Below, one piece after another: positions 1 to 6,665 of a stretch of 8,180 bases of DNA (position 1 is the first letter of the stretch; each line of letters begins with the position of its first letter). The translations under genes and the position numbers were made by a program. This stretch comes from Coriobacteriales bacterium (GTDB lineage Bacteria; Actinomycetota; Coriobacteriia; Coriobacteriales; JAEZZM01): the NCBI GenBank assembly GCA_029983705.1, contig JASBYZ010000064.1:1-8180 (forward strand), written 5' to 3'. The notes beneath the pieces are model-generated. The model was not told the DNA's origin. It saw only the letters and a program-made list of their open reading frames with translations, and made no database searches.

Positions 1-738
1 TGCGTTGTTAGCACCACAGGTAACGATAAGGTCTGAGTTCTCCAAATCGTTCCAGTGATTTGTCATAGCACCACGGCCAAAAATTTTGCCCAAACTGGAC
101 ACAGTAGAGCTGTGTCATATTCGGGCCTGGTGCTCCATGTTGTACACACCAAGTGCACGACCGAGCTTCCAGGAAACATAGCATTCCTCGTTATCTAAAG
201 CTGCACCGCCAAGCCACATAATGCCTGAAGTGCGGTTTACGATAACACCGTCTTCATCTTTGTGAGTAAAAGTTGCCTCTCTCACATCACGTATCTTTTT
301 ACCAATCTTCTTTAGAGCAAAGTCCCAAGTCTTTGTCTCCCAGTGATCAGATTTAGGTGCACGATATAAGACTTTAGTAAGGCGAGCAGGATTAGGAATA
401 TTTTCACCAGTAGCTGGATCAAAAATACTTCTAATTCCAAAGATTGCTGCACCCTTAGAACAAGTTCCTCCCCAGTTAACCGGACTGTCAGGGTCACCTT
501 CTGCATTTACAAGGTCTCCCCCGGTGCTTGAGCAGATGATAGAACAACCAACACCACAGTACGGGCAGATGGTAGAAGTTTCTGTTGCACCATCTAGCCT
601 AAACTTAGGCTCCTTTTTAATTGTCCCTCTCACAATTTCTTCTGCTGAAGCATTTTGAGGATTTAGTAGACCTCCTACTGCGGAGGCAGCAATACTAGCT
701 CCTGCTGCTGCAACAAACGAACGTCTTGTAAGTTTCAT
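1..738 (-). CDS. fdnG: Formate dehydrogenase catalytic (alpha) subunit, selenocysteine-containing, FDH-N/FDH-O type; N-terminal part only, runs off left edge
   Basis: Catalytic subunit oxidising formate to CO2 with a bis-MGD cofactor, probably outside the cytoplasmic membrane. The first 246 residues are visible, roughly a quarter of a family of about 1000 residues. The N-terminus is a Tat signal peptide (TRRSF at 4-8, then an Ala/Gly-rich hydrophobic stretch ending near NASA-E at 29-33). A [4Fe-4S] site follows with Cys58, Cys61, Cys65 and Cys93 (CPYCGVGC, then GGTCSKG). The frame meets TGA at codon 208 (bases 117-115), directly after MEHQARI, and continues with H-S-S-T-V-S-S-L and GRGAMTNHW. 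This matches E. coli FdnG, where selenocysteine is followed by His and GRGAMTNHW, so the TGA is read as Sec. ATG at 738 is chosen because AAAGGA lies 5 nt upstream and the Tat motif starts at once. Metal-cofactor genes moeA, mobA-fdhD and ychF lie upstream on the same strand. Family identity is secure; the exact subtype is inferred from the N-terminus. Confidence 0.93.
88..116 (-). promoter_or_regulatory. Candidate bacterial SECIS hairpin just downstream of the Sec codon
   Basis: Bacterial SECIS elements lie inside the coding sequence right after UGA. Two mutually exclusive folds are visible on the minus strand. The first is a perfect 7-bp stem, GACACAG (116-110) with CTGTGTC (104-98), loop CTCTA, which begins inside the TGA itself. 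The second is a two-part stem at the usual distance from UGA: GCTC (110-107) with GGGC (91-88, one G-U pair), then a T/TT internal loop, then ACTG (105-102) with CAGT (97-94), closing a TGTC loop. The second resembles the known layout, a short apical stem whose loop contains G-U. Which one SelB recognises cannot be told from sequence alone. Confidence 0.6.
115..117 (-). other. In-frame TGA selenocysteine codon (Sec208) of formate dehydrogenase
   Basis: On the minus strand TGA follows the codons for Q-A-R-I and precedes CAC (His). In E. coli FdnG the active-site selenocysteine sits in the same surroundings (QARV-U-H), and clearly homologous sequence resumes after the codon (GRGAMTNHW, then L-I-V-T-C-G-A-N-N-A). 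A premature stop in a decaying gene would not explain the intact coding sequence on both sides. The host must therefore carry selA, selB, selC and selD elsewhere; none is in this window. Confidence 0.93.
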
Positions 739-781
739 ATATGTCCTTTGCTCCCTATCTGGAACGTATCAAAACTGCGAT

Positions 782-799
782 TGTTAACTATAGTTAACA
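782..799. promoter_or_regulatory. Perfect 18-bp palindrome upstream of formate dehydrogenase; probable operator
   Basis: TGTTAACTATAGTTAACA equals its own reverse complement across 18 bp, and each half contains the self-complementary GTTAAC. It ends 43 nt before the fdnG start, where a regulator would overlap or abut a promoter. CTGCG (775-779) and CGCAG (806-810) flank it in inverted orientation. The half-sites TGTTAA/TTAACA resemble those of the redox repressor Rex in Gram-positive bacteria, but the gap between them is 6 bp rather than the usual 4, so the regulator is unassigned. A TATAGT sequence inside the palindrome could serve as a -10 box, although no good -35 is placed for it. Confidence 0.6.
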
Positions 800-842
800 C
801 ATAAGCGCAGGTACTTACTTCATATTTAGTATATGAGCCAGG

Positions 843-953
843 TTTGAAAATTAAAATTATTCAAATCACAGGTACTATCCCTATTATTAGAATATTCTTT
901 TCTGAGAATAATTTTTTGACCCAGTCAAACTAGCATTTTTGCTGCTCAGCAAA
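843..953. promoter_or_regulatory. Inverted-repeat-rich upstream region of formate dehydrogenase
   Basis: This part of the 417-base gap between moeA and fdnG holds four short dyads: TTTGAA-N11-TTCAAA (843-865), AGAATATTCT (889-898), TTTGAC-CCA-GTCAAA (915-929) and TTTGCTG-CT-CAGCAAA (938-953). A possible minus-strand -10, TATACT, lies at 833-828, but the -35 position reads only TTTTAA, which would suit an activator-dependent promoter. No coding frame of note exists here on either strand. The density of dyads fits regulator binding or folded leader RNA, but in AT-rich DNA some arise by chance. Confidence 0.35.
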
Positions 954-1030
954 TTTAAATTCCACTTTTATATCAATCTTTTTAAATATTTAGCTTTATG
1001 TGTAAATTATGTTTTAAATCTCATCGCTGC

Positions 1031-1058
1031 GAACGGTATAAAAATAACTGTGAACGGT
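1031..1058. repeat. Pair of GAACGGT direct repeats spaced 21 bp
   Basis: GAACGGT occurs at 1031-1037 and again at 1052-1058, each followed by TAT or TTAT. The start-to-start spacing is 21 bp, two DNA helical turns, so both copies would face the same side of the helix. It lies between the moeA terminator hairpin and fdnG, about 290 bp upstream of the fdnG start. A response-regulator-type tandem site is possible, but nothing identifies the protein. Confidence 0.35.
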
Positions 1059-1076
1059 TATCAATTTGCATAAAAT

Positions 1077-1118
1077 AATCGCTCAGAACACATCAATTAT
1101 TGAAGATTCTGAGCGATT
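1077..1118 (-). terminator. Hairpin terminator after moeA
   Basis: AATCGCTCAGAA (1077-1088) pairs perfectly over 12 bp with TTCTGAGCGATT (1107-1118). The interior contains a second small stem, TCAAT (1093-1097) with ATTGA (1099-1103), giving one tall interrupted hairpin. On the minus strand it starts 37 bases past the moeA stop and is followed by ATTTTATG, a modest U-run. It probably ends most transcripts of the ychF operon before fdnG; the weak U-run leaves room for read-through. Confidence 0.6.
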
Positions 1119-1155
1119 TGACCTAATAAAGTATTATTTATAACTGTGAATATAC

Positions 1156-2415
1156 TTAAATTTCGTCTATTCTTAATAGCCAGCATTCCACATCTTGGCC
1201 TGCTTCAATCTTTGCCTCTCCCTCAGGCAAAATTACAAAAGCATTGCCGTAGTGTGCGGCAGTAAGAAGTGCTGAAGACTGTGAATATGGAAGGCGTGCT
1301 ACCCAATTACCTTGCGCATCCTTAGAAACATTGCCGCGCAAGAAGTACTTGCGTGCCTGTCTTTTTGACATGCCCTTTTCAAGGCGCGCATGAACAACAG
1401 GACGCTTAAGATCTTTGTGCCCAAGCATCTTTAGAATAAGTGGGCGCAAAAATGCCTCAAAGCCTACATAGCAGGATGAAGGGTTACCCGGAAGTCCAAA
1501 GAAAAATGCGTTGCCAATTCTTCCCATGGTCTGAGGATTGCCTGGTCTCATATTTACCTTTGCAAATTCTAGAGTTCCAAGGCTTTCAAGTGCAGGCTTT
1601 ACAAAGTCAAAGTCTCCTACAGAAACCCCGCCTGAGGTAACAATAATATCGCACTCCTCTGATGCCTGTTTAAATGCTTCAACCGTAGCCTCATAGCTAT
1701 CTTCAACAATTGGATAAATAATAGTGCGTGCACCACTATCTACCGCTTGAGATGCATTTGCATATGAGTTTGAGTTTCTAATTTGACCTTTACCAGGCTT
1801 TTCATGAGGCTCGACAAGCTCTGAACCGGTAGACACAATGCCTACCACAGGTCTTCTGTGAACCTTAACAGTGGTGTTTCCGGTTGCTGCTAAAAGACCA
1901 ATTGCAGCTACGTCTACTACCTCACCCTTTGGCAGTACAACCTCTCCAGCCTTAACCTCTTCACCTGCATAGCGCACATTTGCGCCAAGCTCTATTGGAG
2001 CGCTAATTTCAATGGTCTCGCCAACGTTTCCACCGCCAGAAAATGCCGAGGTCTGCTCGATTTTTATAACGGTATCTGCGCCCTCAGGCATAGCTGCACC
2101 CGTCATAATTCTTGCACAGCTTCCTGGTTCAACAGTAATTTGAGGTACACCACCTGCAGGAATAAGTTCTTTTACCTCAAGTGAAACGGGATAATCAGCA
2201 CTAGCCTTTTCAAGGTCTTTTGCAATTATTGCAAAGCCGTCCATCGCAGAGTTATCAAAAGGAGACACATCAATATCACTTAAAGCATCTTCTGCCAACA
2301 CTCTACCAAGTGCGTCCATAAAGTGAACTTCTTCTGCCTCAAGAGGTTCACCATACGCCAAAACTTTAGCTAAGGCCTCTTCATAGCTTAAAGAATTTTT
2401 ATCTGATTTAGCCAT
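1156..2415 (-). CDS. moeA: Molybdopterin molybdenumtransferase MoeA
   Basis: Cytoplasmic enzyme that inserts molybdate (or tungstate) into adenylylated molybdopterin in the last common step of cofactor synthesis. At 419 residues it has the full family length. Signatures appear in order: DNSAMDGFA (54-62) with the catalytic-region Asp, TGAAMPEGADTVI (105-117), the MogA-like domain with STGSEL (195-200), SGGVSVGDFDFV (261-272), MRPGNP (289-294) and LPGNPSS (308-314), then the small C-terminal beta domain (about 340-419). ATG at 2415 comes 11 nt after the stop of mobA-fdhD; GAAAGG overlapping the end of that gene is the only visible ribosome site and its spacing is long, so translation is probably coupled. 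It is last in the ychF-mobA/fdhD-moeA run and is followed by a hairpin. In this setting it most likely supplies the formate dehydrogenase encoded next. Confidence 0.96.
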   Translation of the reverse strand: MAKSDKNSLSYEEALAKVLAYGEPLEAEEVHFMDALGRVLAEDALSDIDVSPFDNSAMDGFAIIAKDLEKASADYPVSLEVKELIPAGGVPQITVEPGSCARIMTGAAMPEGADTVIKIEQTSAFSGGGNVGETIEISAPIELGANVRYAGEEVKAGEVVLPKGEVVDVAAIGLLAATGNTTVKVHRRPVVGIVSTGSELVEPHEKPGKGQIRNSNSYANASQAVDSGARTIIYPIVEDSYEATVEAFKQASEECDIIVTSGGVSVGDFDFVKPALESLGTLEFAKVNMRPGNPQTMGRIGNAFFFGLPGNPSSCYVGFEAFLRPLILKMLGHKDLKRPVVHARLEKGMSKRQARKYFLRGNVSKDAQGNWVARLPYSQSSALLTAAHYGNAFVILPEGEAKIEAGQDVECWLLRIDEI

Positions 2416-2426
2416 CTTATTTATTA

Positions 2427-4028
2427 CTACCTTTCTCCGCCAACTATGCGTTCAGGATGTGTATATACAACCACTTGGTTTGATTTGACGTATCCCACCA
2501 AGGTGATGCCAATACTGTTTGCAATTGAAACCGAAAGATCAGTTGCTGCAGATCTTGACGCAATCATAGGTATACCCTGTCTGGCTGATTTTGCTGTAAT
2601 CTCATAAGAAAGTCTTCCCGTACACAGCAAGACTGCGCGCCTTAAGTCCATGCGCTCAAGCCAAGCTCTGCCAATTACCTTATCAACCGCGTTATGTCTT
2701 CCCACATCCTCTCTCACAATCTTGAGCTCGCCATCAAGTACAAGCCCACAAGAGTGAGAGCCTCCAGAGTTTTTATATGCCTCAGACTGCCTGGACATCT
2801 CTTGAATCCAGGTGTGAAGGTCAGAAGGTTCAATGTATATGGCCTGGTCAATGCTTGCAAAAGCAGTAACATCATCAATTGACGAGAAGGTCACACCCTT
2901 ACCGCAACCAGAGGTGATATAGCGCTTAGAAGTTTTGTACGCGAGAGCCTGCTGGTCAAGCTCTTTTGTTTCTACGTAAATAACCCCGTGCTTTCTATCA
3001 ACGTCTGCACCCTTAAAGTCATCGCGAGAAACTAAAAGCCCCTCTGAAACCAAAAAGCCCACAGCCATATCTGCAAGATCAGTTTGAGTAGCCTGAACTG
3101 ATGAGATTTCTACCCCATTGAGTTTTATAGTGTAGGGCCGCTCAGTTGGAAGTGCTTGCGCACCCGGCTTGTTGTGAAGAACAGTAATGGCGTTTCCCAT
3201 ACCAGAAGGCTTAGGCTCTCGTAAAGAAGGCTTAATCTCCACTTCTTCATCATAAGCTGTCTCATCAACAATCTTTATATGCTCGTTAGGCTTTTGCTCA
3301 AAAGCGCCCCCATCTTTACCACGAGTTTTCTCTAAAGATTTTCTTGAGGTTTGCTCAGATGGAAGGAGCCTATCTCCCCGCTTGAGTTCTTCGTCAATAT
3401 CTTTTATTTGATCGGGATGGTTGATATTTAAAAAACTATCCTCATACGGGTCAATTTCATGAATGCTTTCCTGACTTACCGCGTCCACTCTTACATATTT
3501 AAAAAATGAGATAACACGCCTTCTACCAGTATCAAGAACTTTTTGAACCCACTTGGATACGGCCTCTGTTTTATACATAGCACACAGAGGTTCATTTCCC
3601 CTGTTAGAAAGCGGAATTACCACCTCACGGTGAGAGTTTTTAATACGCTTGTAAAACATCTCAAAAAGTCCTGGGGCAAGCCAGGGCATGTCAACGGCGC
3701 GTACAAATATATAGGGAGTGCTTGCATGATTTGCTGCAGTAGAAAGACCTCCCAGGGGGCCTTGGTAGGGTATGTCATCAGGCACAATGATTACATGCTC
3801 AGGCCAGCCAAGCTCTTTGGTGGCCTCAACCTGATTGGTCACAATAATAATCTGTTCACAAAAGGGCTCAAGTAGTCGTACTGCACGCTTAATAAGTGGC
3901 TCACCTGCAAGAGTGATAAAGGACTTATCGGTACCCATACGCCTTGACCTACCGCCAGAGACCACAACACCGGTAACTTCTTTTCTCATTTGAGAAGTAT
4001 CTATGTCCTTTATCGCCTTTTCTTGCAT
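2427..4028 (-). CDS. mobA/fdhD: Fusion of molybdenum cofactor guanylyltransferase (MobA) and formate dehydrogenase sulfurtransferase (FdhD)
   Basis: A 533-residue cytoplasmic protein with two accessory domains in one continuous frame. Residues 15-215 are MobA-like, joining GMP to molybdopterin to give MGD: nucleotide loop GGRSRRMGTDK (25-35), PYQGPLGG (87-94), VDMPWL (112-117, the metal-binding Asp region), NEPLCAMY (145-152) and NINHP (201-205). Residues about 216-280 are a charged, low-complexity linker. Residues about 295-533 are FdhD, which passes sulfur from a cysteine desulfurase to the cofactor of formate dehydrogenase: SGCGKG (373-378), EDVGRHNAVDKVIG (440-453) and TGRLSYEITAKSARQGIP (470-487). 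Only Cys375 is present where E. coli FdhD has CxxC. ATG at 4028 follows the ychF stop by 21 nt with a weak GGTGA site; Met14 has no ribosome site. MobA and FdhD are usually separate proteins, so the fusion would couple MGD synthesis and sulfuration before delivery to the fdnG product. Confidence 0.93.
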   Translation of the reverse strand: MQEKAIKDIDTSQMRKEVTGVVVSGGRSRRMGTDKSFITLAGEPLIKRAVRLLEPFCEQIIIVTNQVEATKELGWPEHVIIVPDDIPYQGPLGGLSTAANHASTPYIFVRAVDMPWLAPGLFEMFYKRIKNSHREVVIPLSNRGNEPLCAMYKTEAVSKWVQKVLDTGRRRVISFFKYVRVDAVSQESIHEIDPYEDSFLNINHPDQIKDIDEELKRGDRLLPSEQTSRKSLEKTRGKDGGAFEQKPNEHIKIVDETAYDEEVEIKPSLREPKPSGMGNAITVLHNKPGAQALPTERPYTIKLNGVEISSVQATQTDLADMAVGFLVSEGLLVSRDDFKGADVDRKHGVIYVETKELDQQALAYKTSKRYITSGCGKGVTFSSIDDVTAFASIDQAIYIEPSDLHTWIQEMSRQSEAYKNSGGSHSCGLVLDGELKIVREDVGRHNAVDKVIGRAWLERMDLRRAVLLCTGRLSYEITAKSARQGIPMIASRSAATDLSVSIANSIGITLVGYVKSNQVVVYTHPERIVGGER

Positions 4029-4049
4029 CTATGTTTCACCATTATTTAC

Positions 4050-5114
4050 CTAGACATTAAACCTAAAGTGCATGACGTCACCGTCTTGTACAACATAGTC
4101 TTTACCCTCCATGCGCAGTTTGCCTGCAGCTTTTAGGCCTTGTTCTCCGCCGTACTCAATAAAATCATCATATGAGGCACATTCTGCCTTAATAAATCCA
4201 CGTTCAAAGTCGGTGTGGATAACTCCCGCAGCTTGTGGGGCCTTATCGCCCTTATTTATTGTCCAAGCTCTTACCTCTTGAACGCCAGCCGTAAAGTAGG
4301 ACTGAAGACCTAAAATCTCATAGGCTGCCTTAATTAAGGTATCAAGACCAGACTCTTCTACACCAAGCTCTTGGAGATACTCACGTGCCTCTTCTGGCTC
4401 GAGCTCAGAAAGCTCTGCCTCTACCTGCGCACAAACCGCAATTGGCTTTACTCCATCAATTGGATCTAAATCTTCACCAAGCATGTCTTCATCAACATTT
4501 GCAAGATACATGATTGGCTTCAAGGTTAAGAGATGCAAATCGTATAAGAGGTCGCGCTCTTCATCACTCATATCCATGGTAAGCGCGCGCTCATTGATGT
4601 TAAGATGCTCAAGGAGTTTTTCTACCAGTGCTACCTTTGGTTGAAGTTCTTTATCTTTGCGTGCTTCTTTTTGAAGACGAGGAAGGGCTTTTTCAAGCGT
4701 TGCAATATCTGCGAGTACAAGCTCAGTTTTGATGGTTTCAACGTCACTTGTTGGATCAACTCTTCCGTCAACGTGGACAACGTCAGGATCTTTAAAGTAT
4801 CTTACAACTTCACAAATTGCATTAGTCTCTCTGATGTTTGCAAGAAACTGGTTGCCTAATCCTTCTCCTTCAGAGGCACCTTTAACAAGTCCCGCAATGT
4901 CAACAAACTCAACGGTAGCAGGCAAAATCTTTTGAGGATTAACAATTTTTGCAATCTCTTGCAGACGTTTGTCAGGAACGTCTACTACACCAACATTTGG
5001 CTCAATGGTTGCAAAAGGGTAGTTAGCGGCAAGGCCTTCTTTTTTAGTAAGTGCAGTAAAAAGGGTTGATTTACCTACATTTGGTAGACCAACAATTCCA
5101 ATTGAAAGTGACAA
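4050..5114 (-). CDS. ychF: Redox-regulated ATPase YchF (OLA1/Obg family)
   Basis: Translation-associated P-loop NTPase of the Obg group that prefers ATP over GTP and binds ribosomes; widely conserved and linked to stress responses. At 354 residues it is close to full family length. Walker A/G1 is GLPNVGKST (9-17), G3 is DIAGL (72-76), and the altered G4 is NVDE (206-209) in place of NKxD, which is the YchF hallmark behind its ATP preference. The C-terminal TGS domain covers about 282-354 (RAWTINKGDKAP, then IHTDFERGFIKAE). The start is TTG at 5114, supported by AAGGAG 7 nt upstream and by the family N-terminus beginning at once; no nearby ATG fits. It heads a same-strand run with mobA-fdhD (21 nt gap) and moeA. 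A link to cofactor synthesis is not known for the family, so co-transcription may simply be positional. Confidence 0.96.
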   Translation of the reverse strand: MSLSIGIVGLPNVGKSTLFTALTKKEGLAANYPFATIEPNVGVVDVPDKRLQEIAKIVNPQKILPATVEFVDIAGLVKGASEGEGLGNQFLANIRETNAICEVVRYFKDPDVVHVDGRVDPTSDVETIKTELVLADIATLEKALPRLQKEARKDKELQPKVALVEKLLEHLNINERALTMDMSDEERDLLYDLHLLTLKPIMYLANVDEDMLGEDLDPIDGVKPIAVCAQVEAELSELEPEEAREYLQELGVEESGLDTLIKAAYEILGLQSYFTAGVQEVRAWTINKGDKAPQAAGVIHTDFERGFIKAECASYDDFIEYGGEQGLKAAGKLRMEGKDYVVQDGDVMHFRFNV

Positions 5115-5121
5115 AACTCTA

Positions 5122-5127
5122 CTCCTT
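5122..5127 (-). promoter_or_regulatory. Shine-Dalgarno site that fixes the TTG start of ychF
   Basis: AAGGAG on the minus strand stands 7 nt before TTG at 5114-5112. It is the only good ribosome site near the conserved YchF N-terminus, which makes TTG the initiator. Confidence 0.75.
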
Positions 5128-5184
5128 ATAGCTGTTTACAGAAGATTTAGGCTTATTAGCCGGTAAATTTTTGCTTAGGTATTC

Positions 5185-5213
5185 ATTCTACTTCTTTATT
5201 TGAGTATTTTAAA
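5185..5213 (-). promoter_or_regulatory. Possible sigma-70-type promoter for the ychF-mobA/fdhD-moeA run
   Basis: On the minus strand TTTAAA (5213-5208) and TAGAAT (5190-5185) are separated by 17 nt; the -10 matches the consensus at five of six positions and the -35 at four. A start near 5178 would leave a leader of about 60 nt before ychF, containing a small GGCT-TATT-AGCC hairpin (5150-5161). This is a by-eye match in AT-rich DNA. The same 155-base gap must also hold the promoter for the plus-strand transporter, for which no convincing box pair was found. Confidence 0.4.
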
Positions 5214-5269
5214 ATTCCTTTAACTATTTTAAGGGTTTATCATTCGTACGCTTTGAAAGGAGATCTGTC

Positions 5270-6637
5270 ATGGCTAATCCAACAGACTCAAAAAGCGCCA
5301 AGATAACACGCCCTAAGTTTACCGGCGGGTTGGCTTTTGTTTTAGCTGCAGCAGGTTCTGCTGTAGGTTTAGGAAACATCTGGCGTTTTCCGTATTTGGC
5401 CGCTCAGTATGGTGGAGGAATCTTTTTACTCACCTATATTATTTTGGTGATTACGCTTGGACTCACCTTCTCCCTTACCGAAAACGCTCTAGGACGTATG
5501 ACTGGTAAGTCCGCAATTGGTGCCTTTGAGAGTTTTGGAAAGAAATATAAATGGATTGGCCTTTTCATCTTTCTCATTCCGGTCATTATTTTCCCTTACT
5601 ATTCACTTATTGGTGGATGGGTTACTAAATACTTTGTTACCTATGCAACGGGTGGATCATCAATCGCTGCACAAGAAGACTTCTTTTCCTCCTTTATTTC
5701 AAGCCCTCTTGAGCCTATGTTTTGGGGACTCTTATTTATTCTCTTTTGTATCTTTGTGGTATGGAAGGGCGTAGAGAGCGGAATTGAGCGCGCTAATAAG
5801 GTTATGATGCCAGCGCTTTTTGTGCTCTTAATTATCGTAACCATCTATGCCTTAACCTTGCCTGGGGCTATGGAGGGTGTGAAGTATTACTTTGTACCTG
5901 ACTTCTCTAAATTCTCTTTTGAGATGGTACTTGCCGCGATGGGGCAAATGTTTTATTCTCTCTCACTTGCTATGGCAATCTTAATTACCTATGGCTCTTA
6001 CCTGCCAAAAAGTGAAGACCTTGAGTCCTCTGTTCTAAAGGTAAATTTGATGGATACCTGTGTTGCCTTCCTTGCAGGTTTAATGATTATACCTGCGGTA
6101 TTTGCAGTACTTGGTCCAGAAAACTTAAACTCAGGCCCAGGACTTATGTTTGTAACCTTACCAGGTGTGTTTGCGTCAACTCCACTTCCTGGTCTTATGG
6201 GTGCATTTTTCTTCTTGCTCGTAATTTTTGCAGCAGCTACCTCTGGCATCTCTTTGTTTGAGTCAATCGTATCAATTTGTACTGACACCTTTGGATGGAC
6301 GAGAAATAAAGCCTGTTTGATTATGGGAATTATCGCCATTGTTATGATGGCTGCATCCTCTGGTGGATACGGACTTCTAGACTTTGTAACAATCTTGGGC
6401 TTCCAAATCTTAGACTTCTTTGACTTTATCTCTAACTCTGTAATGATGCCTATAGCTGCAATTATCACCTGTCTCTTTGTGGGATTTGTAGTGGGAACTA
6501 AGGCTATCGATAAGGAGATTTCACAAACTTCTAAATTTGTGACCAAGCCTTTTTACAATGTGATGTTGAAGTTCATCGCACCAGTTTTAGTAGCCCTCAT
6601 TTTGATTTCAAACATTGTAAGTGCGCTCGCTGGATAG
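5270..6637 (+). CDS. Neurotransmitter:sodium symporter (NSS/SNF) family transporter, probably sodium-coupled amino-acid uptake
   Basis: Integral membrane transporter of the LeuT fold, expected to import an amino acid with sodium ions. The 455 residues show about 11 hydrophobic spans, as in bacterial members of the MhsT/Tyt1 sort, rather than 12. TM1 carries the broken-helix signature GSAVGLGNIWRFPY (29-42), whose Ala31 and Asn36 fit the first sodium site of LeuT. TM2 is followed by the conserved ENALGR loop (71-76). TM6 has GQMFYSLSLAMAILITYGSY (225-244), and TM8 has AATSGIS (322-328), where Thr324-Ser325 match the LeuT second-sodium-site pair. ATG at 5270 has a strong AAAGGAG 7 nt upstream. 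It stands alone on the plus strand, divergent from ychF and convergent with pdxS, and ends at a strong hairpin. The substrate cannot be assigned; hydrophobic or aromatic amino acids are a guess from the family. Confidence 0.93.
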   Translation: MANPTDSKSAKITRPKFTGGLAFVLAAAGSAVGLGNIWRFPYLAAQYGGGIFLLTYIILVITLGLTFSLTENALGRMTGKSAIGAFESFGKKYKWIGLFIFLIPVIIFPYYSLIGGWVTKYFVTYATGGSSIAAQEDFFSSFISSPLEPMFWGLLFILFCIFVVWKGVESGIERANKVMMPALFVLLIIVTIYALTLPGAMEGVKYYFVPDFSKFSFEMVLAAMGQMFYSLSLAMAILITYGSYLPKSEDLESSVLKVNLMDTCVAFLAGLMIIPAVFAVLGPENLNSGPGLMFVTLPGVFASTPLPGLMGAFFFLLVIFAAATSGISLFESIVSICTDTFGWTRNKACLIMGIIAIVMMAASSGGYGLLDFVTILGFQILDFFDFISNSVMMPIAAIITCLFVGFVVGTKAIDKEISQTSKFVTKPFYNVMLKFIAPVLVALILISNIVSALAG

Positions 6638-6665
6638 GCAAAACACCACTGAGCTCAGACATGAT

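Noticed and set aside
115..117. TGA at codon 208 as a true stop, making the formate dehydrogenase a truncated pseudogene
   Set aside because: The frame continues downstream with the conserved His and GRGAMTNHW of the family, and TGA falls exactly on the known selenocysteine position.
781..800. Canonical Rex operator upstream of fdnG
   Set aside because: The half-sites fit, but the spacing between TTGTTAA and TTAACA is 6 bp instead of 4, so I report an unassigned palindrome instead.
889..917. Plus-strand hairpin followed by six Ts as a rho-independent terminator
   Set aside because: The stem is only about five A/T-rich pairs and no plus-strand gene lies upstream in the window; the T-run is likely chance in an AT-rich gap.
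739..1155. Molybdenum-cofactor riboswitch in the fdnG leader
   Set aside because: The gene context would suit it, but I could not recognise the multi-stem Moco RNA pattern; only simple dyads are visible. A covariance-model search would decide.
3543..3875. Plus-strand open frame of 110 codons inside mobA-fdhD
   Set aside because: It overlaps the conserved MobA domain on the other strand, has no ribosome site of note and no recognisable motif.
5196..5243. Sigma-70 promoter for the transporter (TTGAGT at 5200, TATCAT at 5238)
   Set aside because: No pair of boxes had both a fair match and a 16-18 nt spacer, so no promoter is called on the plus strand.
5998..6546. Long minus-strand open frame of 182 codons opposite the transporter gene
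   Set aside because: It lies wholly antisense to the conserved TM6-TM11 part of the NSS transporter, has no family resemblance and a composition typical of a complement-strand shadow.
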